Assembly (NCBI GenBank): GCA_977006965.1
Contig: OZ345357.1
Span: 2,542,001-2,606,000 of the forward strand
Source: Phymatolithon calcareum
Lineage: Eukaryota > Rhodophyta > Florideophyceae > Hapalidiales
DNA: 64,000 bases
Reading direction: 5' to 3'
Under the pieces are notes generated by a model that was not told the DNA's origin, ran no database searches, and saw nothing but the letters and a program-made list of their open reading frames with translations. The position numbers were made by a program, and so were the translations under genes. Below are positions 22,936-34,150 of this stretch, one piece after another. The stretch's first letter is position 1; every line of letters begins with the position of its first letter.

Positions 22936-23642
22936 ATGATAGCTTCGAGACTTTTCGGCGCAGTTGTCTGCAACCCAAGACCGCATCGAAGAATGGGTGA
23001 GCCACTCTGGGTGGGCAGCATCCAGCGCCTATTGCTGAACGAAGCACGCCCCCAATCGCGCTACCTATCGCTAGCCACACTGACGTCGACCGGACGCGCA
23101 TCAGTGCGAACAGTCGTGTTTCGCGGATTTCTGCGGAAGGTGCCACCGCAGGAGACACCAGCGCTGCAGATCACGACGGACACGCGAAGCACGAAAATTG
23201 CCGGCATTGAACGCTCGCCATGGGCTGAGCTGTGTTGGTATTTCCCGGTGCGTGCTTTTGAATCGAGAATACACAACTCAGGTGCCACCGTTCATGTCAA
23301 CAAATGATTGACATTATTGCAAAAATATTGTGTGAACAGGATGCCCGCGAGCAGTTTCGCATCTCTGGATCCGTCAAGCTTGTACGCGCAGGAGAAGAAA
23401 ACGAGTTTTACGCCCGCGCCCGCTCAAACAGTTGGCAGGGGCTTTCAGACGACGCACGCTCGTCGTTTGGAGGACCACCGCCTGGAACTTCGTGCAATAA
23501 GGACATCAGGATAGATCCCGTGAATGTAATTGAACCGCCTCCAAGATCAGTGGGAACATCTGTCTGTCTCCTTTTTGGAGAACAGCAGCAGCAAGGTTTT
23601 ATTGATGTGAATCTTGAGATTGGGATGACTCTCCGGAGGTGA
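22936..23642 (+). pseudogene. PNPO-like FMN-binding protein, copy A, 3'-truncated
   Basis: Exon 1 22936-23247, intron 23248-23339 (GTGCGT...ACAG, 92 nt), then exon 2 from 23340. The protein matches the intact copy at 40071-40808 up to VNVIEPPP, where copy A crosses the duplication junction (23542) into tail sequence and reads RSVGTSVCLLFGEQQQ to a stop at 23640-23642. The lost C-terminus (FGLLLVNATLVDHLEL and on) carries conserved family residues. A chimeric transcript could be made, but function is doubtful. Confidence 0.8.
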
Positions 23643-23723
23643 AACCCTAAGTACAGGTACACGTGGACATATAATTAGTTCTCGGCACTCTCGAACAGCA
23701 TCGTGCCTGATATTTCTTTAACA

Positions 23724-26374
23724 CGCCCCCTCGAGAGTGTCGAGCTTAGAATCGGTTCAAAAATCGGCTGTACGATCCTATCCACGGCCCCATGATCCCA
23801 CTCGAAACAATTTTTTTTGTTCTGCAGCAGCGACGAAACCAGCATGTCATCACAAATGGCAGCATCTGTAATCGGCAGCAGCTTAATCCATTAATCGTAA
23901 GCCATACAGCCTTGTAAGGGTCATTCTTTGTTTCAAATCAATCCCATGAGGACAGCAGCATTGTAAATGTCGAATATTTCCCAAGTCAGCAGCATGTTTC
24001 AAATAATCTGCCCAAAAAAACCAGCTTTCCAGCAGCAACAGCAGCAGCAATTCTCACCTTGTGGTGGTCAGCAGCATATTATCAAATCATCAGCTTTTCG
24101 TGTTGTGTCAATGCTTTACGCTAATGAAAAGTGTCATGCCAAGAATAGGGAGCTCTGCCGAACGTTCAAAATAATTGAGCGGTCTGCAGCGCCAGGCCAC
24201 GCAATTGCCACCAAACGGGGTATCACGGAGAAGTGCTACTCAGGAATGGAAGCAAGCGCGGTGAGGGTTCCGTTACGTTCTGCACGAAACCCAAAGGTGG
24301 TCTGCAGCGGTTCGATTACTCACTCCCCGTGGGGAGTGTTCCCATCGCGACCCCTGCTTAACCAAACTCCCCTCGCAGCCACTGTGCTGAGAGGTAAGTT
24401 CATCCTTTTCTCCATTGGTGGAGTAAAGGTGTCACGCTCTTTCACTTAAGTCCATCCTTTTCATTGGCTTGCACCAACTCCATTTTGAGACTTTTAAGTA
24501 GAATTACATTCACTTTCGTACAATCCGTCATTGGATGCAAATGATGTGCTAATCAAATAAAGCTCTCATTTCTTTTCAGCAGCACTGGAGACGAACAGGT
24601 CTGTCATTGGATGGCAATTTGTCACCCTTTAATAGCGTCATTGTGATCATAAATGTAAGCACGGGGGGCAACGAAAATTAAAGTTAACGAGTAGTGGCCA
24701 CGTGGAACACTTTGTTGCCAGCGGGTAAACTTGAAATCGTCGTCGAGCGAGTGTAATTATGGCCCAATATTTTTAATGTGGGTGGGGATGCATTGCGAAG
24801 TCAACGAGTAATGGTCACAACACCGGATCTGTTGTCAGTACCAATATACATTTGAATAGTCTAGTGTTAATTGATTTGTCGTCATTCGTGGACATTTACT
24901 TTCGCTAAGCCGCAATACTAAGAGCATCAAAAGGCAACGCGAGACGACTGTACGAACGCTAGAAGCCATTAAAATTGCGCACTCAGGGATCGTCTTGCGA
25001 CGGTAACGCAGTTGCATCTATCAGCGCATTGGATTGATGAAACAGTCCCTTCTCAGAACAGGAAGAGGATGAATATCTGGTATCTTGTTTAGGACCATCT
25101 AAATCGACATATGGCAAACACTAGGTGAAATAGGACGGAAAACAACAAGCAAAAAATACATAAAATTCTTCTCGCGCACCGGAATATACGATGAAACACG
25201 ATACAACGCGATCCCTTACTGTTTTATCTGGAAAGACATGGATTTCAAGCGACAAAGCGAAGAATATATACTGTAAGAGGAGGCCATTGGAGTAAGATAA
25301 TAGTTGGGGGGAAGAAGTGCAGGTTGAAATACCTTTGAGGAAGACAGGATCTGATCTTTGAATAGTAGAGCTGTGCAAAAGTCTCAAGAAAAGAAGCAAG
25401 ATATTAGAAAAAGTGTAGTGCCATCATGTAACGCGGAAAGGAATGGGGAATGCGAGAAGTCTTGTGGTATCACTCACCTTGGTTCTTAAATCAATCAAAG
25501 CTCGTGCGGCCCTAACAGCGGTGCGCCCTGCGGTAGAACAGAATTGAGAATAAACAATCCAAATACAGAACAGAACGCTGCGAAACCTCGATTGTGGGGA
25601 GAAAATCTGGGCACAAATCGCTTCACTCGCTTGGAGACCGAAGAAGTCTCTTCTTCTATCCAATTGGAAGGCCCCGGCGGCCGTCACATACCACGCTCCT
25701 CGGTGATCGCGATAGGCGGTCCGCGGATCATGGGTAAGGGCGAAGCAGGAAAACTACTGCGGTTGTCCGCCTTGCCACGAAAATGCTCCACCGTTGTTGA
25801 CGCGCCGGCCTTATCAATGCCCAGAGTTTCGTACTGTCATACTTATTTCGAGGATCATCGACAGCAGACGTTTATTATATCGTCGGTCCTGCCGACGAGA
25901 TCGACAACTTTAGCAACGCCAATAAAGCCCATGACATTGTTGTCATAGCGCATAAGCAGAAAATGGCTTTAACCACCATAAATTTAATTGAAAATAACAC
26001 AAATTGGTGTGAATTCGATGCAGCATGCTGCGAGGGACGGCACGGCGAGCGCGTGATAGCATAACGGACTTTTAAAATTCCTCTTTGTGGGCCACATAGG
26101 ACAATACACGAGCAGAGATCATCCAGCATCTCTCAGCTCACTTGGCGTACCAACATTACGCCATTCTTGCGGTCTAGCTGCGACTTCCACCAACATACTC
26201 TCCCTCTAGGGACTCCCGGGACAGCGCGCTGGTCCATATTGAGCAGTATCCCTCCGCATTCGAACCATTCGCGTTTGTACGGACGCGGGGTGTCATTTTC
26301 CATTTTCGATCTCTGACATTCTACGCTTGCACATTAATCGCTGCAGTGTTCCAGCACATATGGCATCATAATAT
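23724..26374. other. Gene-poor region with CAGCAG-rich repeat
   Basis: About 2.65 kb. 23820-24100 is rich in CAGCAGCA motifs (listed separately); the frame reading QQQQQQQ at about 24030 is a by-product. 24.4-25.4 kb has nothing recognisable. 25424-25948 is open on the minus strand in pieces without a family motif and might be an old transposon fragment. Confidence 0.4.
23820..24100 (+). repeat. CAGCAGCA-rich dispersed repeat, copy 1
   Basis: CAGCAGC/CAGCAGCAT units recur about every 15-60 bp. Around 24055 the segment CTTGTGGTGGTCAGCAGCAT resembles CTTGAGGTGGTCAGCAGCAT near 34575 in the same orientation. Probably a decayed repeat family shared by both sides of the 26-34 kb transposon genes. 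Confidence 0.45.
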
Positions 26375-28127
26375 ATGGCCGGAAATACTGCAAACGCGAC
26401 CGGCCAAAGCTCTTCTACAGGGGATGACATCGGAAGCTTCCTCGTCGCCTTGAATGAAGAAAAAGAGCAATTTCTGCGCGATCTGCGTGCACAGGCGCAA
26501 ACTGTTTGTACTCAGACAGCTTCTCTCGTTGGCGAAGTTGAAAAACTCAACGAAAAATGGACAAGATTATCCCAAGCCTCCTCAATCAGCTCATGGCGCA
26601 CAGGGCGGCATTGACAGGATCCCGACCTGGGAGTACCAGAAGCACAGGCGCGAAGCGAAAGGCCAACGATCCGCCACCGCAGGAAAATGTCCCCTACATC
26701 GCGGACATGCTTGACCATGAAATAACGGAGCATCTGCGAAAGTGGATGATTGTGGTCACGTTACTTTCATTTTCGAAAGTGTACCCTCAGTTTAAAGATG
26801 GCCTCCCCAGCGCCCTGAAAACTGAGTTAACGGACAGTATGCATTTACTGCACGACCGGTCAGGCCTTTCCACTCTATTCTTCTCATGTGAGGTCTATCA
26901 CGCGTGGGATCGGTACCACAGCAAGTCTGGAAAGCTATGGACCTTCATCGTTCAACGAACGCTCTCAAGTATGATTCTGGAGTTCCGAAAAGCTCATTTT
27001 GACTTGCCGATCACTCCCGCAGACTCTAGACGTGGACGTGCTGAGCCACCTTGGCTTACCTCATTCGGAGATAAGGATAGGCTGCCTGGCGTTGTAAGCG
27101 AAATTGTCCGCATGCTCCAGACGACCGAGAAGATGGCGAAAGCGGCCCGCGATCCTAGCGTCATCAGAAGGCGAAAGCGAATGCGGGAAGGAGGGGAAGA
27201 CGGTGCACTTGACCCTTTCGAGTACGAGCGTTACTATGCTGTCTGCAAACTAAAGGCCATCTTAACGCGTTACTGGTCATATGGTCGAGCCGAAGCGAGA
27301 AAGAACTACTTCGCGATGTCATGTTTCTCGTTGAGAAAATCAGGTCGTTCCAGACGAACCAGCTTGCGAAGGATGCTGGGTTCTGGATAGAATTCAACGA
27401 ACCGCGAAATCCCGAAGAGTTAGGAATTCCGGAAAGCTTGGAAGGCAGTATTTGGAGCATCGACGATTCGTTAACGAGGGACGACGCGGACGATCAGCTG
27501 GACGTGAAGAACAGGGAGCTTCTCTCTGAGCTCATCAATTATTTCCCGTCCTTGAGTCTCACTCTACATTTTCGGCGAACTATTATCAACATGGACCCAT
27601 CGGTGGACCCGGGCTCATACCCTACAGTTTTCGACGACAAAACAGAAGTATTTCTTCATAATACTGCGCTTTCCGTGTTTTCTGAGTTGATTCGCGTTGC
27701 GGATACGAACTGTGTTCTTCGTTAATCCCCCGTGGCCCTAAAGCTAGTGCACGTTCTTGCATGCGGACTTCGAGGATTGATTCTGCAGAGTCTTCGGCGT
27801 GATGGGGTGGGTGAGGTACCGGGACCTGTCGAGAGATGCGCATTGGGCTTGATCACATGCGAGGAGTCGGGTAAAATGGACTACGAGATATCATCATCGG
27901 TCGGAAATGGGGCCGTAGCTCAAGAGGGGAACCTTGCGACAGGATCTATGCGATCCATAAGGGAGAAAATGGCGACAATTACAATATTGGCGTACAAGGA
28001 GAAATTTGCAGCCCGGATTGCCCGCACATCTACAAATGCGGAAGATGACCGAAGCTCACAGTTTGAAATATTGGCTCAGCCACCAAGTGCTATTGCCGAT
28101 CTAACGGAGGCCTACATGCAGTTCTGA
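26375..28127 (+). pseudogene. Unknown coiled-coil protein, fragmented, next to the transposase genes
   Basis: I do not recognise this family. It starts at the ATG at 26375 with a Ser/Thr-rich lead and a heptad segment (LNEEKEQFLRDLRAQAQ, then VEKLNEKW). The sequence continues in a second frame (26557-27390, 277 residues; basic run SVIRRRKRMREGGED) and in a third (from 27321; MFLVEKIRSFQTNQLAKD), ending by 27725. A further open stretch, 27732-28127, lies in the third frame after a TAA. The simplest reading is one protein of about 450-580 residues with two frameshifts and possibly a stop. Introns could explain some shifts, but I found no convincing sites. Its position suggests an accessory gene of the same mobile element. 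Confidence 0.5.
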
Positions 28128-28286
28128 ATATTCTCGACTTTTCACTCGTTCCATTTTTTTCGTCTTGTAATCTATTTGCCTTATCTCTAGATGTTTTTTG
28201 CTATGAATGTTATCGTTCAAATGAGATCTCTATAAGTTAAGCTTGGTGTGAATCTTAAAGGTATGCTTTGTTTATTGAATTGAATA

Positions 28287-29597
28287 TCATGGTTTTGAGA
28301 GTAACTGCCTTTGAAGAGATGACCCGTCAGATTGCACCTTGAAAATCTCCTGAAGACCATCCGTTAGAGCTCCAGATCGCAGTAGAACAGCAGGGAAAAA
28401 GCATTTGAGGGTCCCAGGTACAAGCTCGGGACTTGAGTCTCGAGCATAAGGGCTGTCCATAGAACGTTCCCATTTCATTTCAAAAGCACTTTGTTTGGAC
28501 GTGGAAGGTAAATCAAACTTCTCTAGAGAAGCTCGGGATTCTTCTCTGTGCTGAAAACCAACATCCCAGCTTGTTTCCGTCCACTTACAGCTTTCCTGGA
28601 GAAGAACATGAACAGATCCATTATCTTTGTCTGTAGATAAGAGCGCACTTCGCCCAAAAAGGACCTTACGCTGTGCTAATGGACGGTCCTGTTGTTTTGT
28701 AGCATGTGCCGCGCAAAAATCTGGTAAGGGATCCTCGTACTTCACTAGTTCAACACTAAGTACTTGTAAACCACGTAATTTCCCCGAACATTGCTTCTCC
28801 TTGTACAGACCAGTCACTCGGGTGTCATCCGACAGCTGTAACGCTTCCGCAATGCCTGAAAATGTTTCAAAGCGCAATGTAATTGACGTGATGTTCATAG
28901 CGGAGAAAAGTATGGAATTGTAAATGGGAGGATTGATAGAGCAGTGGATGTCATCTCTGCGCAGAACGTAGGATGCCAAAAGACGAAAATCAGATAGAGT
29001 GCAATCAACGGGTCTAGATTTTAGCACAATTTGGCGTACAGAGTTTGCAGCGATAAGGACTGGATACGCTTGTAAGAGCTCAGAGTGTATTTTTCTGAGC
29101 ACTCGACTTGAGGCAATATTAGAAAACATTATTCCGCGACGCAGAGCTCGCTCTTCGGCACAGTACGGGCTTCTGCTAACCCTTTCTGCTTCTTGAGAGC
29201 GCTGTTGTGCACGTGAAACTTCAAAAGCAAGATTAGAAACTTGTAGAACAAGAGACGCGTGTGATTGCTGTAGGTCGTGAATCTCTTTGTTGATGTCGCG
29301 TGATGAGCCGACCGAAAAATGGCGCCTTGTCGATCCAAGACCGACCCGGGTGCTAGTCCTTGTACCACAGTCCGTCATCGGGTTGTTAAACAGGGAATAA
29401 GGCCATTCATCTGCATTAGCAAGCGGAGTGCCGTTCACGGGAGCTTGGGGAGAGATAGTCCCGACGTTACTTAGAGATGATGTAGTAATTGGAGGCGTGG
29501 CGGAATTTCGAGCCGGGAAAAGCGGTGCATCGCCCGTCACGTGCGTGTTCGTCTGTACTCTTCCAGCTTGTTCCGACGCAAAAGAGCCGAACCTCAT
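28287..29597 (-). CDS. Unknown 436-residue protein with a central coiled coil
   Basis: The open frame reaches 29651, but its first codon is TTG and a stop lies just upstream. The first ATG (29597) gives MRFGSFASEQAG. The N-terminus is Ser/Thr/Asn rich. A coiled coil (INKEIHDLQQSHASLVLQ to about EAERVSR) is followed by a mixed region (LLQAYPVLIAANSVRQIVLK, LRRDDIHCSINPPIYNSILF) and a C-terminus ending QRQLLSKP. No motif is known to me. It is transcribed divergently from the ORF at 29974, with 0.37 kb between them. Uninterrupted length argues for a real gene; its setting argues that it is carried by the transposon. A DNA-binding or assembly role, as for TnpA-like accessory proteins of CACTA elements, is a guess. 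Confidence 0.55.
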   Translation of the reverse strand: MRFGSFASEQAGRVQTNTHVTGDAPLFPARNSATPPITTSSLSNVGTISPQAPVNGTPLANADEWPYSLFNNPMTDCGTRTSTRVGLGSTRRHFSVGSSRDINKEIHDLQQSHASLVLQVSNLAFEVSRAQQRSQEAERVSRSPYCAEERALRRGIMFSNIASSRVLRKIHSELLQAYPVLIAANSVRQIVLKSRPVDCTLSDFRLLASYVLRRDDIHCSINPPIYNSILFSAMNITSITLRFETFSGIAEALQLSDDTRVTGLYKEKQCSGKLRGLQVLSVELVKYEDPLPDFCAAHATKQQDRPLAQRKVLFGRSALLSTDKDNGSVHVLLQESCKWTETSWDVGFQHREESRASLEKFDLPSTSKQSAFEMKWERSMDSPYARDSSPELVPGTLKCFFPAVLLRSGALTDGLQEIFKVQSDGSSLQRQLLSKP

Positions 29598-29766
29598 GGT
29601 TCTTGGGTTCTTGGATGTATTCGCGCGCCTGAAGCTAGCGCGTTTCGGCAAACGATGTCATCCTTCACGAAGCTAATAGAAGCCAAGTGTGCCAGCGATT
29701 GCCCAGACACGGACACTAGGTATGTCTCATAACTATATGTGAATCAAATGAAGGTCTATTTATTGC

Positions 29767-29855
29767 CGGGGCGACGATAAGCTGGGGTCACACACTAGAG
29801 CCATCATTTGGCGATCGTTGTTACTAGATTATGATGCATATTGGTCGTCGCCCCG
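29767..29855. repeat. 89-bp sequence bounded by 11-bp inverted repeats
   Basis: CGGGGCGACGA (29767-29777) and TCGTCGCCCCG (29845-29855) are perfect inverted repeats. The interior begins with CTGGGGTCACACACTAGAG. It lies between two divergent genes, so it may be a small non-autonomous element, a transposon end or a binding site in a shared promoter. Confidence 0.45.
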
Positions 29856-29973
29856 ACCATGATCAGGCATTCAGAAACGACTCTATCACGCATAAATCTA
29901 GGCAGATGCTATAACCCGTCCTTCCCAAACCTGCAGGTAGAGTGACAAGCTCTTCCAGGAAATCAAGTGGGCT

Positions 29974-31476
29974 ATGGGGAAGAAAAGGCGAGGAAGTCGA
30001 AACCGATTCTCTGGTCTCCCGAATCCAAAGTCAAGTTCAAGTCCCGGAGAAGCCTCTGCAAGGAGATCTATTTCTGGCAATGCTTTTCAGATCACGCCCA
30101 ACGGTAGTTCTATTATACCATCTGCCACTGAGCGACCGTCTGCACCAATGTCTAGCACTGCCAACAGAACAAACAGTGCATGCGTTCTCTATGGCAGTCC
30201 AGAGAATATTAGCACTGCGGGGGATGCACAAGGAGGAGAGGGATCACTATACCAAGCCATTGACGGAGATGGCGGGTGTGTTGGTGGGGACTTACATTCA
30301 TCTCTTCCAAACGCAGTCCACGGCGCTGCGTATTCCCAAATTGAGCGGTTCGTATTTTCGGATGAAGATCACCTTCGAACTGCAGGAGATGAAAATGCGG
30401 CGCACGGTACGGCTGCAACAAAAATATCAAATTGGCGCGTGCTTTGGGCTCTGATATCCACAAACGGGAGCTTGAAGCTAACAAAGCTGCAATACATGTC
30501 CATGAGGAGCTTTGTTGAGGCTATTTCTCGCGAGGGGCATTTGTCATGGAAAGAGTGCAGAAGTGCGAACGAGCGCCAACTTGAACCAAAACAGAACGGT
30601 TGCCTTCCCCATTTTACAACGCTACAGAAGGTATATCGTCCATTATTACTGCGTGTCCTGGTTCCGCGGAGTACCTATATTGTTGCTGCTGTCGATCTCT
30701 CCAAGGCCGGAGCTCGGCATGGGATAATTTCTGCAGCAGCACAGCCTCAAGCTACAGTTCAGATAATTTTTCCTAGCGAGTACGCTAGGTCTGATATGGC
30801 TACCGGGCCTGTATGGCACCAGATGAAGACTACTGCCATTGTGGCAGGACGGGAAAGTTTCATGTACCCTTGTATCTCAACTTCGGACTGCATCGACATA
30901 TGGCCACTGGTCGCAGCTCGCCCCTGGTTTTACGGCCCCCGAGCCATGCTTTCAGTTGACAAAGCGGCGGATGAAGACTCACCACCAGTCTTTGCAGAAA
31001 ACGGTGACGAAGTAGGTGTCACCCTTATTTATTCCCGGGTCCACTTCCCTGAGCGACTACGACGCTGCTTCGGTCGCATAGCTATTTCCGGAAATTCTGC
31101 GGTTCTGAGAGGGAAAATGGTTCATTCATGGACTGTACACCACAGCAAGCGTAAAGAAGATCAATCTTTTCAGGATGAGCCGTGTGACACCGTCTCTGAG
31201 CGTGACCGCGCTATTGCTAAGATTTTCAATTTTGTTTCATACCGGTCGCCTTCAGACAGAGTAACAATTCCAGTACCTGAGATTCCAACGCAAACAGTGG
31301 AGGATCTGGCAGAAATGGAGCTACAGCAAGGAGCAATGGAGAGTGCTGGGGGTCGTAAGAAGAAATTTGTGTCCTCAAGAATGGCTGAAGCCATGAAAAA
31401 AAGGCAATCTGCTTTGAAAGCACGAAAAGCGCAGATGGGCTGCAGCTTGGTCCAGCTGGACCAAACCGCTCATTAA
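29974..31476 (+). CDS. Transposon ORF upstream of the DDE transposase, probable N-terminal part or partner
   Basis: 500 residues from the ATG at 29974. A basic, Ser-rich N-terminus (MGKKRRGSRNRFSGL) could bind DNA. WRVLWALISTNGSLKLTKLQYMSMRSFVE and GCLPHFTTLQKVYRPLLL resemble the segment before the catalytic core in CMC-type (CACTA/Plavaka) transposases, where short helices are followed by a Ser/Thr-x-L(R/Q) block. The C-terminus is basic and helical (MAEAMKKRQSALKARK). Only 19 bp separate its stop from the ATG of the next ORF in another frame, and that frame has its own stop just upstream, so it is either a separate gene or an upstream exon. The family assignment is tentative. Confidence 0.55.
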   Translation: MGKKRRGSRNRFSGLPNPKSSSSPGEASARRSISGNAFQITPNGSSIIPSATERPSAPMSSTANRTNSACVLYGSPENISTAGDAQGGEGSLYQAIDGDGGCVGGDLHSSLPNAVHGAAYSQIERFVFSDEDHLRTAGDENAAHGTAATKISNWRVLWALISTNGSLKLTKLQYMSMRSFVEAISREGHLSWKECRSANERQLEPKQNGCLPHFTTLQKVYRPLLLRVLVPRSTYIVAAVDLSKAGARHGIISAAAQPQATVQIIFPSEYARSDMATGPVWHQMKTTAIVAGRESFMYPCISTSDCIDIWPLVAARPWFYGPRAMLSVDKAADEDSPPVFAENGDEVGVTLIYSRVHFPERLRRCFGRIAISGNSAVLRGKMVHSWTVHHSKRKEDQSFQDEPCDTVSERDRAIAKIFNFVSYRSPSDRVTIPVPEIPTQTVEDLAEMELQQGAMESAGGRKKKFVSSRMAEAMKKRQSALKARKAQMGCSLVQLDQTAH

Positions 31477-31495
31477 GCCCGGGGACTAAATAGCT

Positions 31496-34150
31496 ATGCT
31501 AGAGCCAAGCAATTCTCTCTACTTATCCGATAACGAGGGGGAAGAGTCGGTGGGAAAAACACTACTTACGAATACTGATCGGACATCCCGTCTTTGTGTA
31601 GTAAGCCGATTCTGGGCTGAAAATGAAGAAAGGAGTAGGCACATCTTCTTCCTTCCTGGAGGTTCAGAGATCGACCATTTACCCACCTGCCCATCTGCAG
31701 TTGACGGCACTCGCGAGAACTACTGTTCTACGCTTTCAGCCGACTCTCCACGATTGTTACTTTTGGAGATCCGTGCAATCCACTTGATTTCTAAGCACGG
31801 CCGTCCACATGGCATTTCCAAGTTTACACCCGTGCCCAGCATTGGAGTATTGGCGACAGGGGAACCATATTTCATATATAGGTTTGCCTTGTTTTGGGAT
31901 GGTTTCGAGGTGCAGACTGGAAAGTCTGCATCGGGAGATGGCTTCTATCTTGTATGCCTCAACCTCCCTCCAGCTGCCAGATCATCACCTCAAGGAGTTC
32001 GAATAATAAGCCTCACCCCTCCGGGTGTTTCGGGCGAGACCGTTCTCGACGCCATTTCTTCAGATATCGTTGAGGGAATGACCGTTGGGTTCCTCGATTA
32101 CGACGCGGATGGTGTCCAGAGACGCATATTTCTGGACCTGGTCGGCTTCATGGGTGATACACCCGCTATCAATTGTTTTCTTGATGTTCTCGGGCACACA
32201 GCGTCATCATGCTGCCATCTCTGTAGATTCCTGCGCGGATAATCAACCCTTATTGGCAGTACATACGCGGACAGTGACGGCAACGGATTTTCTACGCACA
32301 CGCAGCGCGGTTTTTATCAACATGCTGCTGTGCGTGACAGCGATGCCCGTGCTGAAACTTGCCGATTGTTGGGAATGAAATTCAACCCTTCTCCAAATTC
32401 ACAAGTGCTCCACCGTCTCCGAAATGTCATATACCTCGCAAAAGATGCCATCCCCAAAACATGCACCGGACTTCCTGTTGTGCCGCACAATCTCGATCCA
32501 TACAGGGCTTGTTTCGTAGCGCAGGACCATTTATTGACAGGGCATTTTAGGGACTGTGTATCACTGGTACTCAAGCACTTACCATCTGGAAACTACAGTA
32601 CCGTCTGCGAGCAGTTCATTCTTGGGTTCTTGCGAGACACTGGACTTCCCATACAAAATCGTCTGTTCGATCATGGAAAGAAGACTCTCTTTAGCATGTC
32701 CATGACTGAGCTTTTCGCGCTCTCGCAGGTGGCTGAGGCAGGTTTTGCTACAGGATGCAAGTTCGAGGATCGCAGAACAGGAAGTGACCAAAATTCCTCT
32801 TTAACAACCAAGTGCCGTGAGGCAGTGGGTCTCGTCGGCTCCTGTTCAAACTTAATCGCAGCTATTTGCTACAGACCCTGCGCGCGGCTTGACGGGAAGG
32901 TTGAGGTTACGATGTATGAGCACAGCGGGGGCGAATTTGAGTTACAGAGATTGCAGGCACTTGTCGTGTCTCATCTTGACAGGGTTTCCAAGCTGTGCAG
33001 GATGGCGGACACGCAGGTGCTACTCCTAGAAGACCCAAGCTGCCCACGAGGGCAAAGAGCAGAACTATCTCGACTTCAGAGGGAGACACAGCTCGCAGTT
33101 AAAATTGTAGATAAATCAAATCTACACAGGTTACGCGAGCTAGTGTTTACCACTTTGCGAATGGTCGGCCATGCTACGCTCGTGGGCGAGCTGCCGTTGG
33201 AAAAAACGCACCAGGCACTAAAACGCGCAATTGTCCAATCCAACAACAAAGATATTCATCTCCACTCCATGCGTTCAGCGTCATTTACGGATTGGGCAGG
33301 CAGACTCACAATGCTTGCAACTGACGCGTTGAGAGACTCAGAGTCTGCCATTCGTGGGTTGTTCAGCTTAATGGCTGGACGAGAGTCACTTGCAATTCTG
33401 GATGGCAAGCTTCTACCTCACCACAGAACACAAGTGATAGATGCGCTTGGACCCAGCGGCTGTTTGGCAAATGAGATCGAATCTCAAGGTCGTGCAGTGC
33501 TTTGTACTTCTGCAATGATCAGAAGAGACAACCTGCAATGGAACGTTCATGGTGAAAAAGTATCTCTGGAAAACCTTCATAGGGCCCACCACGTGATTTG
33601 GTCCTGTTTAAAATCATCTTACCACCACGAATGGGACAAAGTCATCGTCTACGTCGGAGACAGAGCATCTTCTGTTCAATGCTCAGTCAAGCGTGGGGAC
33701 ATCATTCAAATCCTGTGTTATCGGCCATCCGACGTACGGTTTCATTGCCCTCGTGTGGTGCAGATCAGTACTGCCCCTAAGATAGCACCCTGGGAGAAAA
33801 CTGCAGGTCCATCACTTTGGTGCGTCGAAAAGTTTATTAATCTCACCCACTGGTCTGGATCCTCCAGTGCACTTGCAGCAGTACGCCCTTGTACTCATGT
33901 GGCTGACCCCTCAGAAAACGATTCTCTTTGCGTTGGGAAATACCAAGTCCGTTGTGACCTCCCTATTTCCCTGGCTAAGCTAGATACATCCGTTACGGTG
34001 TGTCCGACTCTGCACTCATGCATTGCATCCCGATGCGCTCCTCTTCCGCAACGAACGCTTCTGCCGCACGGAGAAAAAGCTTTACCGATTGAGGGTGGCA
34101 AATTCTTTCCCTTGACAAGAAAGTTCGGCTTTCCTCCAAGGAGGGGTTGA
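31496..34150 (+). pseudogene. CMC-like (CACTA/Plavaka-type) DDE transposase with one in-frame stop
   Basis: An 885-codon frame broken only by TAA at 32240-32242. Core features: RFALFWDGFE (candidate first Asp), GVRIISLTPPGVSGETVLDAI, GFMGDTPAINCFLDVLGH (second Asp in a GDxPA block) and the Cys pair in SSCCHLCRF. After the stop the same frame runs on through VVPHNLDPYRACFVAQDHLLTGHF and GELPLEKTHQALKRAI, which offers the third acidic residue, then SFTDWAGRL. A large helical insert between the second and third acidic residues and the CxxC pair fit the CMC group. Catalytic assignment is by pattern only. With a single stop and long open sequence the copy looks recently active, or the stop may be read through. 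Confidence 0.6.

Larger units (their letters stand above)
21273..23723 (+). repeat. Segmental duplication copy A, circularly permuted relative to copy B
   Basis: 21273-23542 matches 38409-40675 and is directly followed by 23542-23723, which matches 38227-38408. Thus copy A has the order block-tail, while copy B has tail-block. The two halves sum to about 2,450 bp in both places with only scattered substitutions and small indels. Copy A therefore reads as the same 2.45-kb circle opened at a different point. In A the block end is fused to the tail start with about one shared base (C at 23542). Confidence 0.88.

Noticed and set aside
23967-24449. 160-residue frame with a poly-Gln run
   Set aside because: The Gln run is only the CAGCAG repeat read in one frame; no family motif.
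25424-26129. Possible coding pieces on the minus strand
   Set aside because: Fragments do not join into one protein and show no motif; kept only as a note in the intergenic entry.
27905-27980. Start resembling tRNA-Ala (GGGGCCGTAGCTCA)
   Set aside because: No matching anticodon stem, T arm or 3' acceptor follows, and the bases lie inside the coiled-coil ORF remnant.
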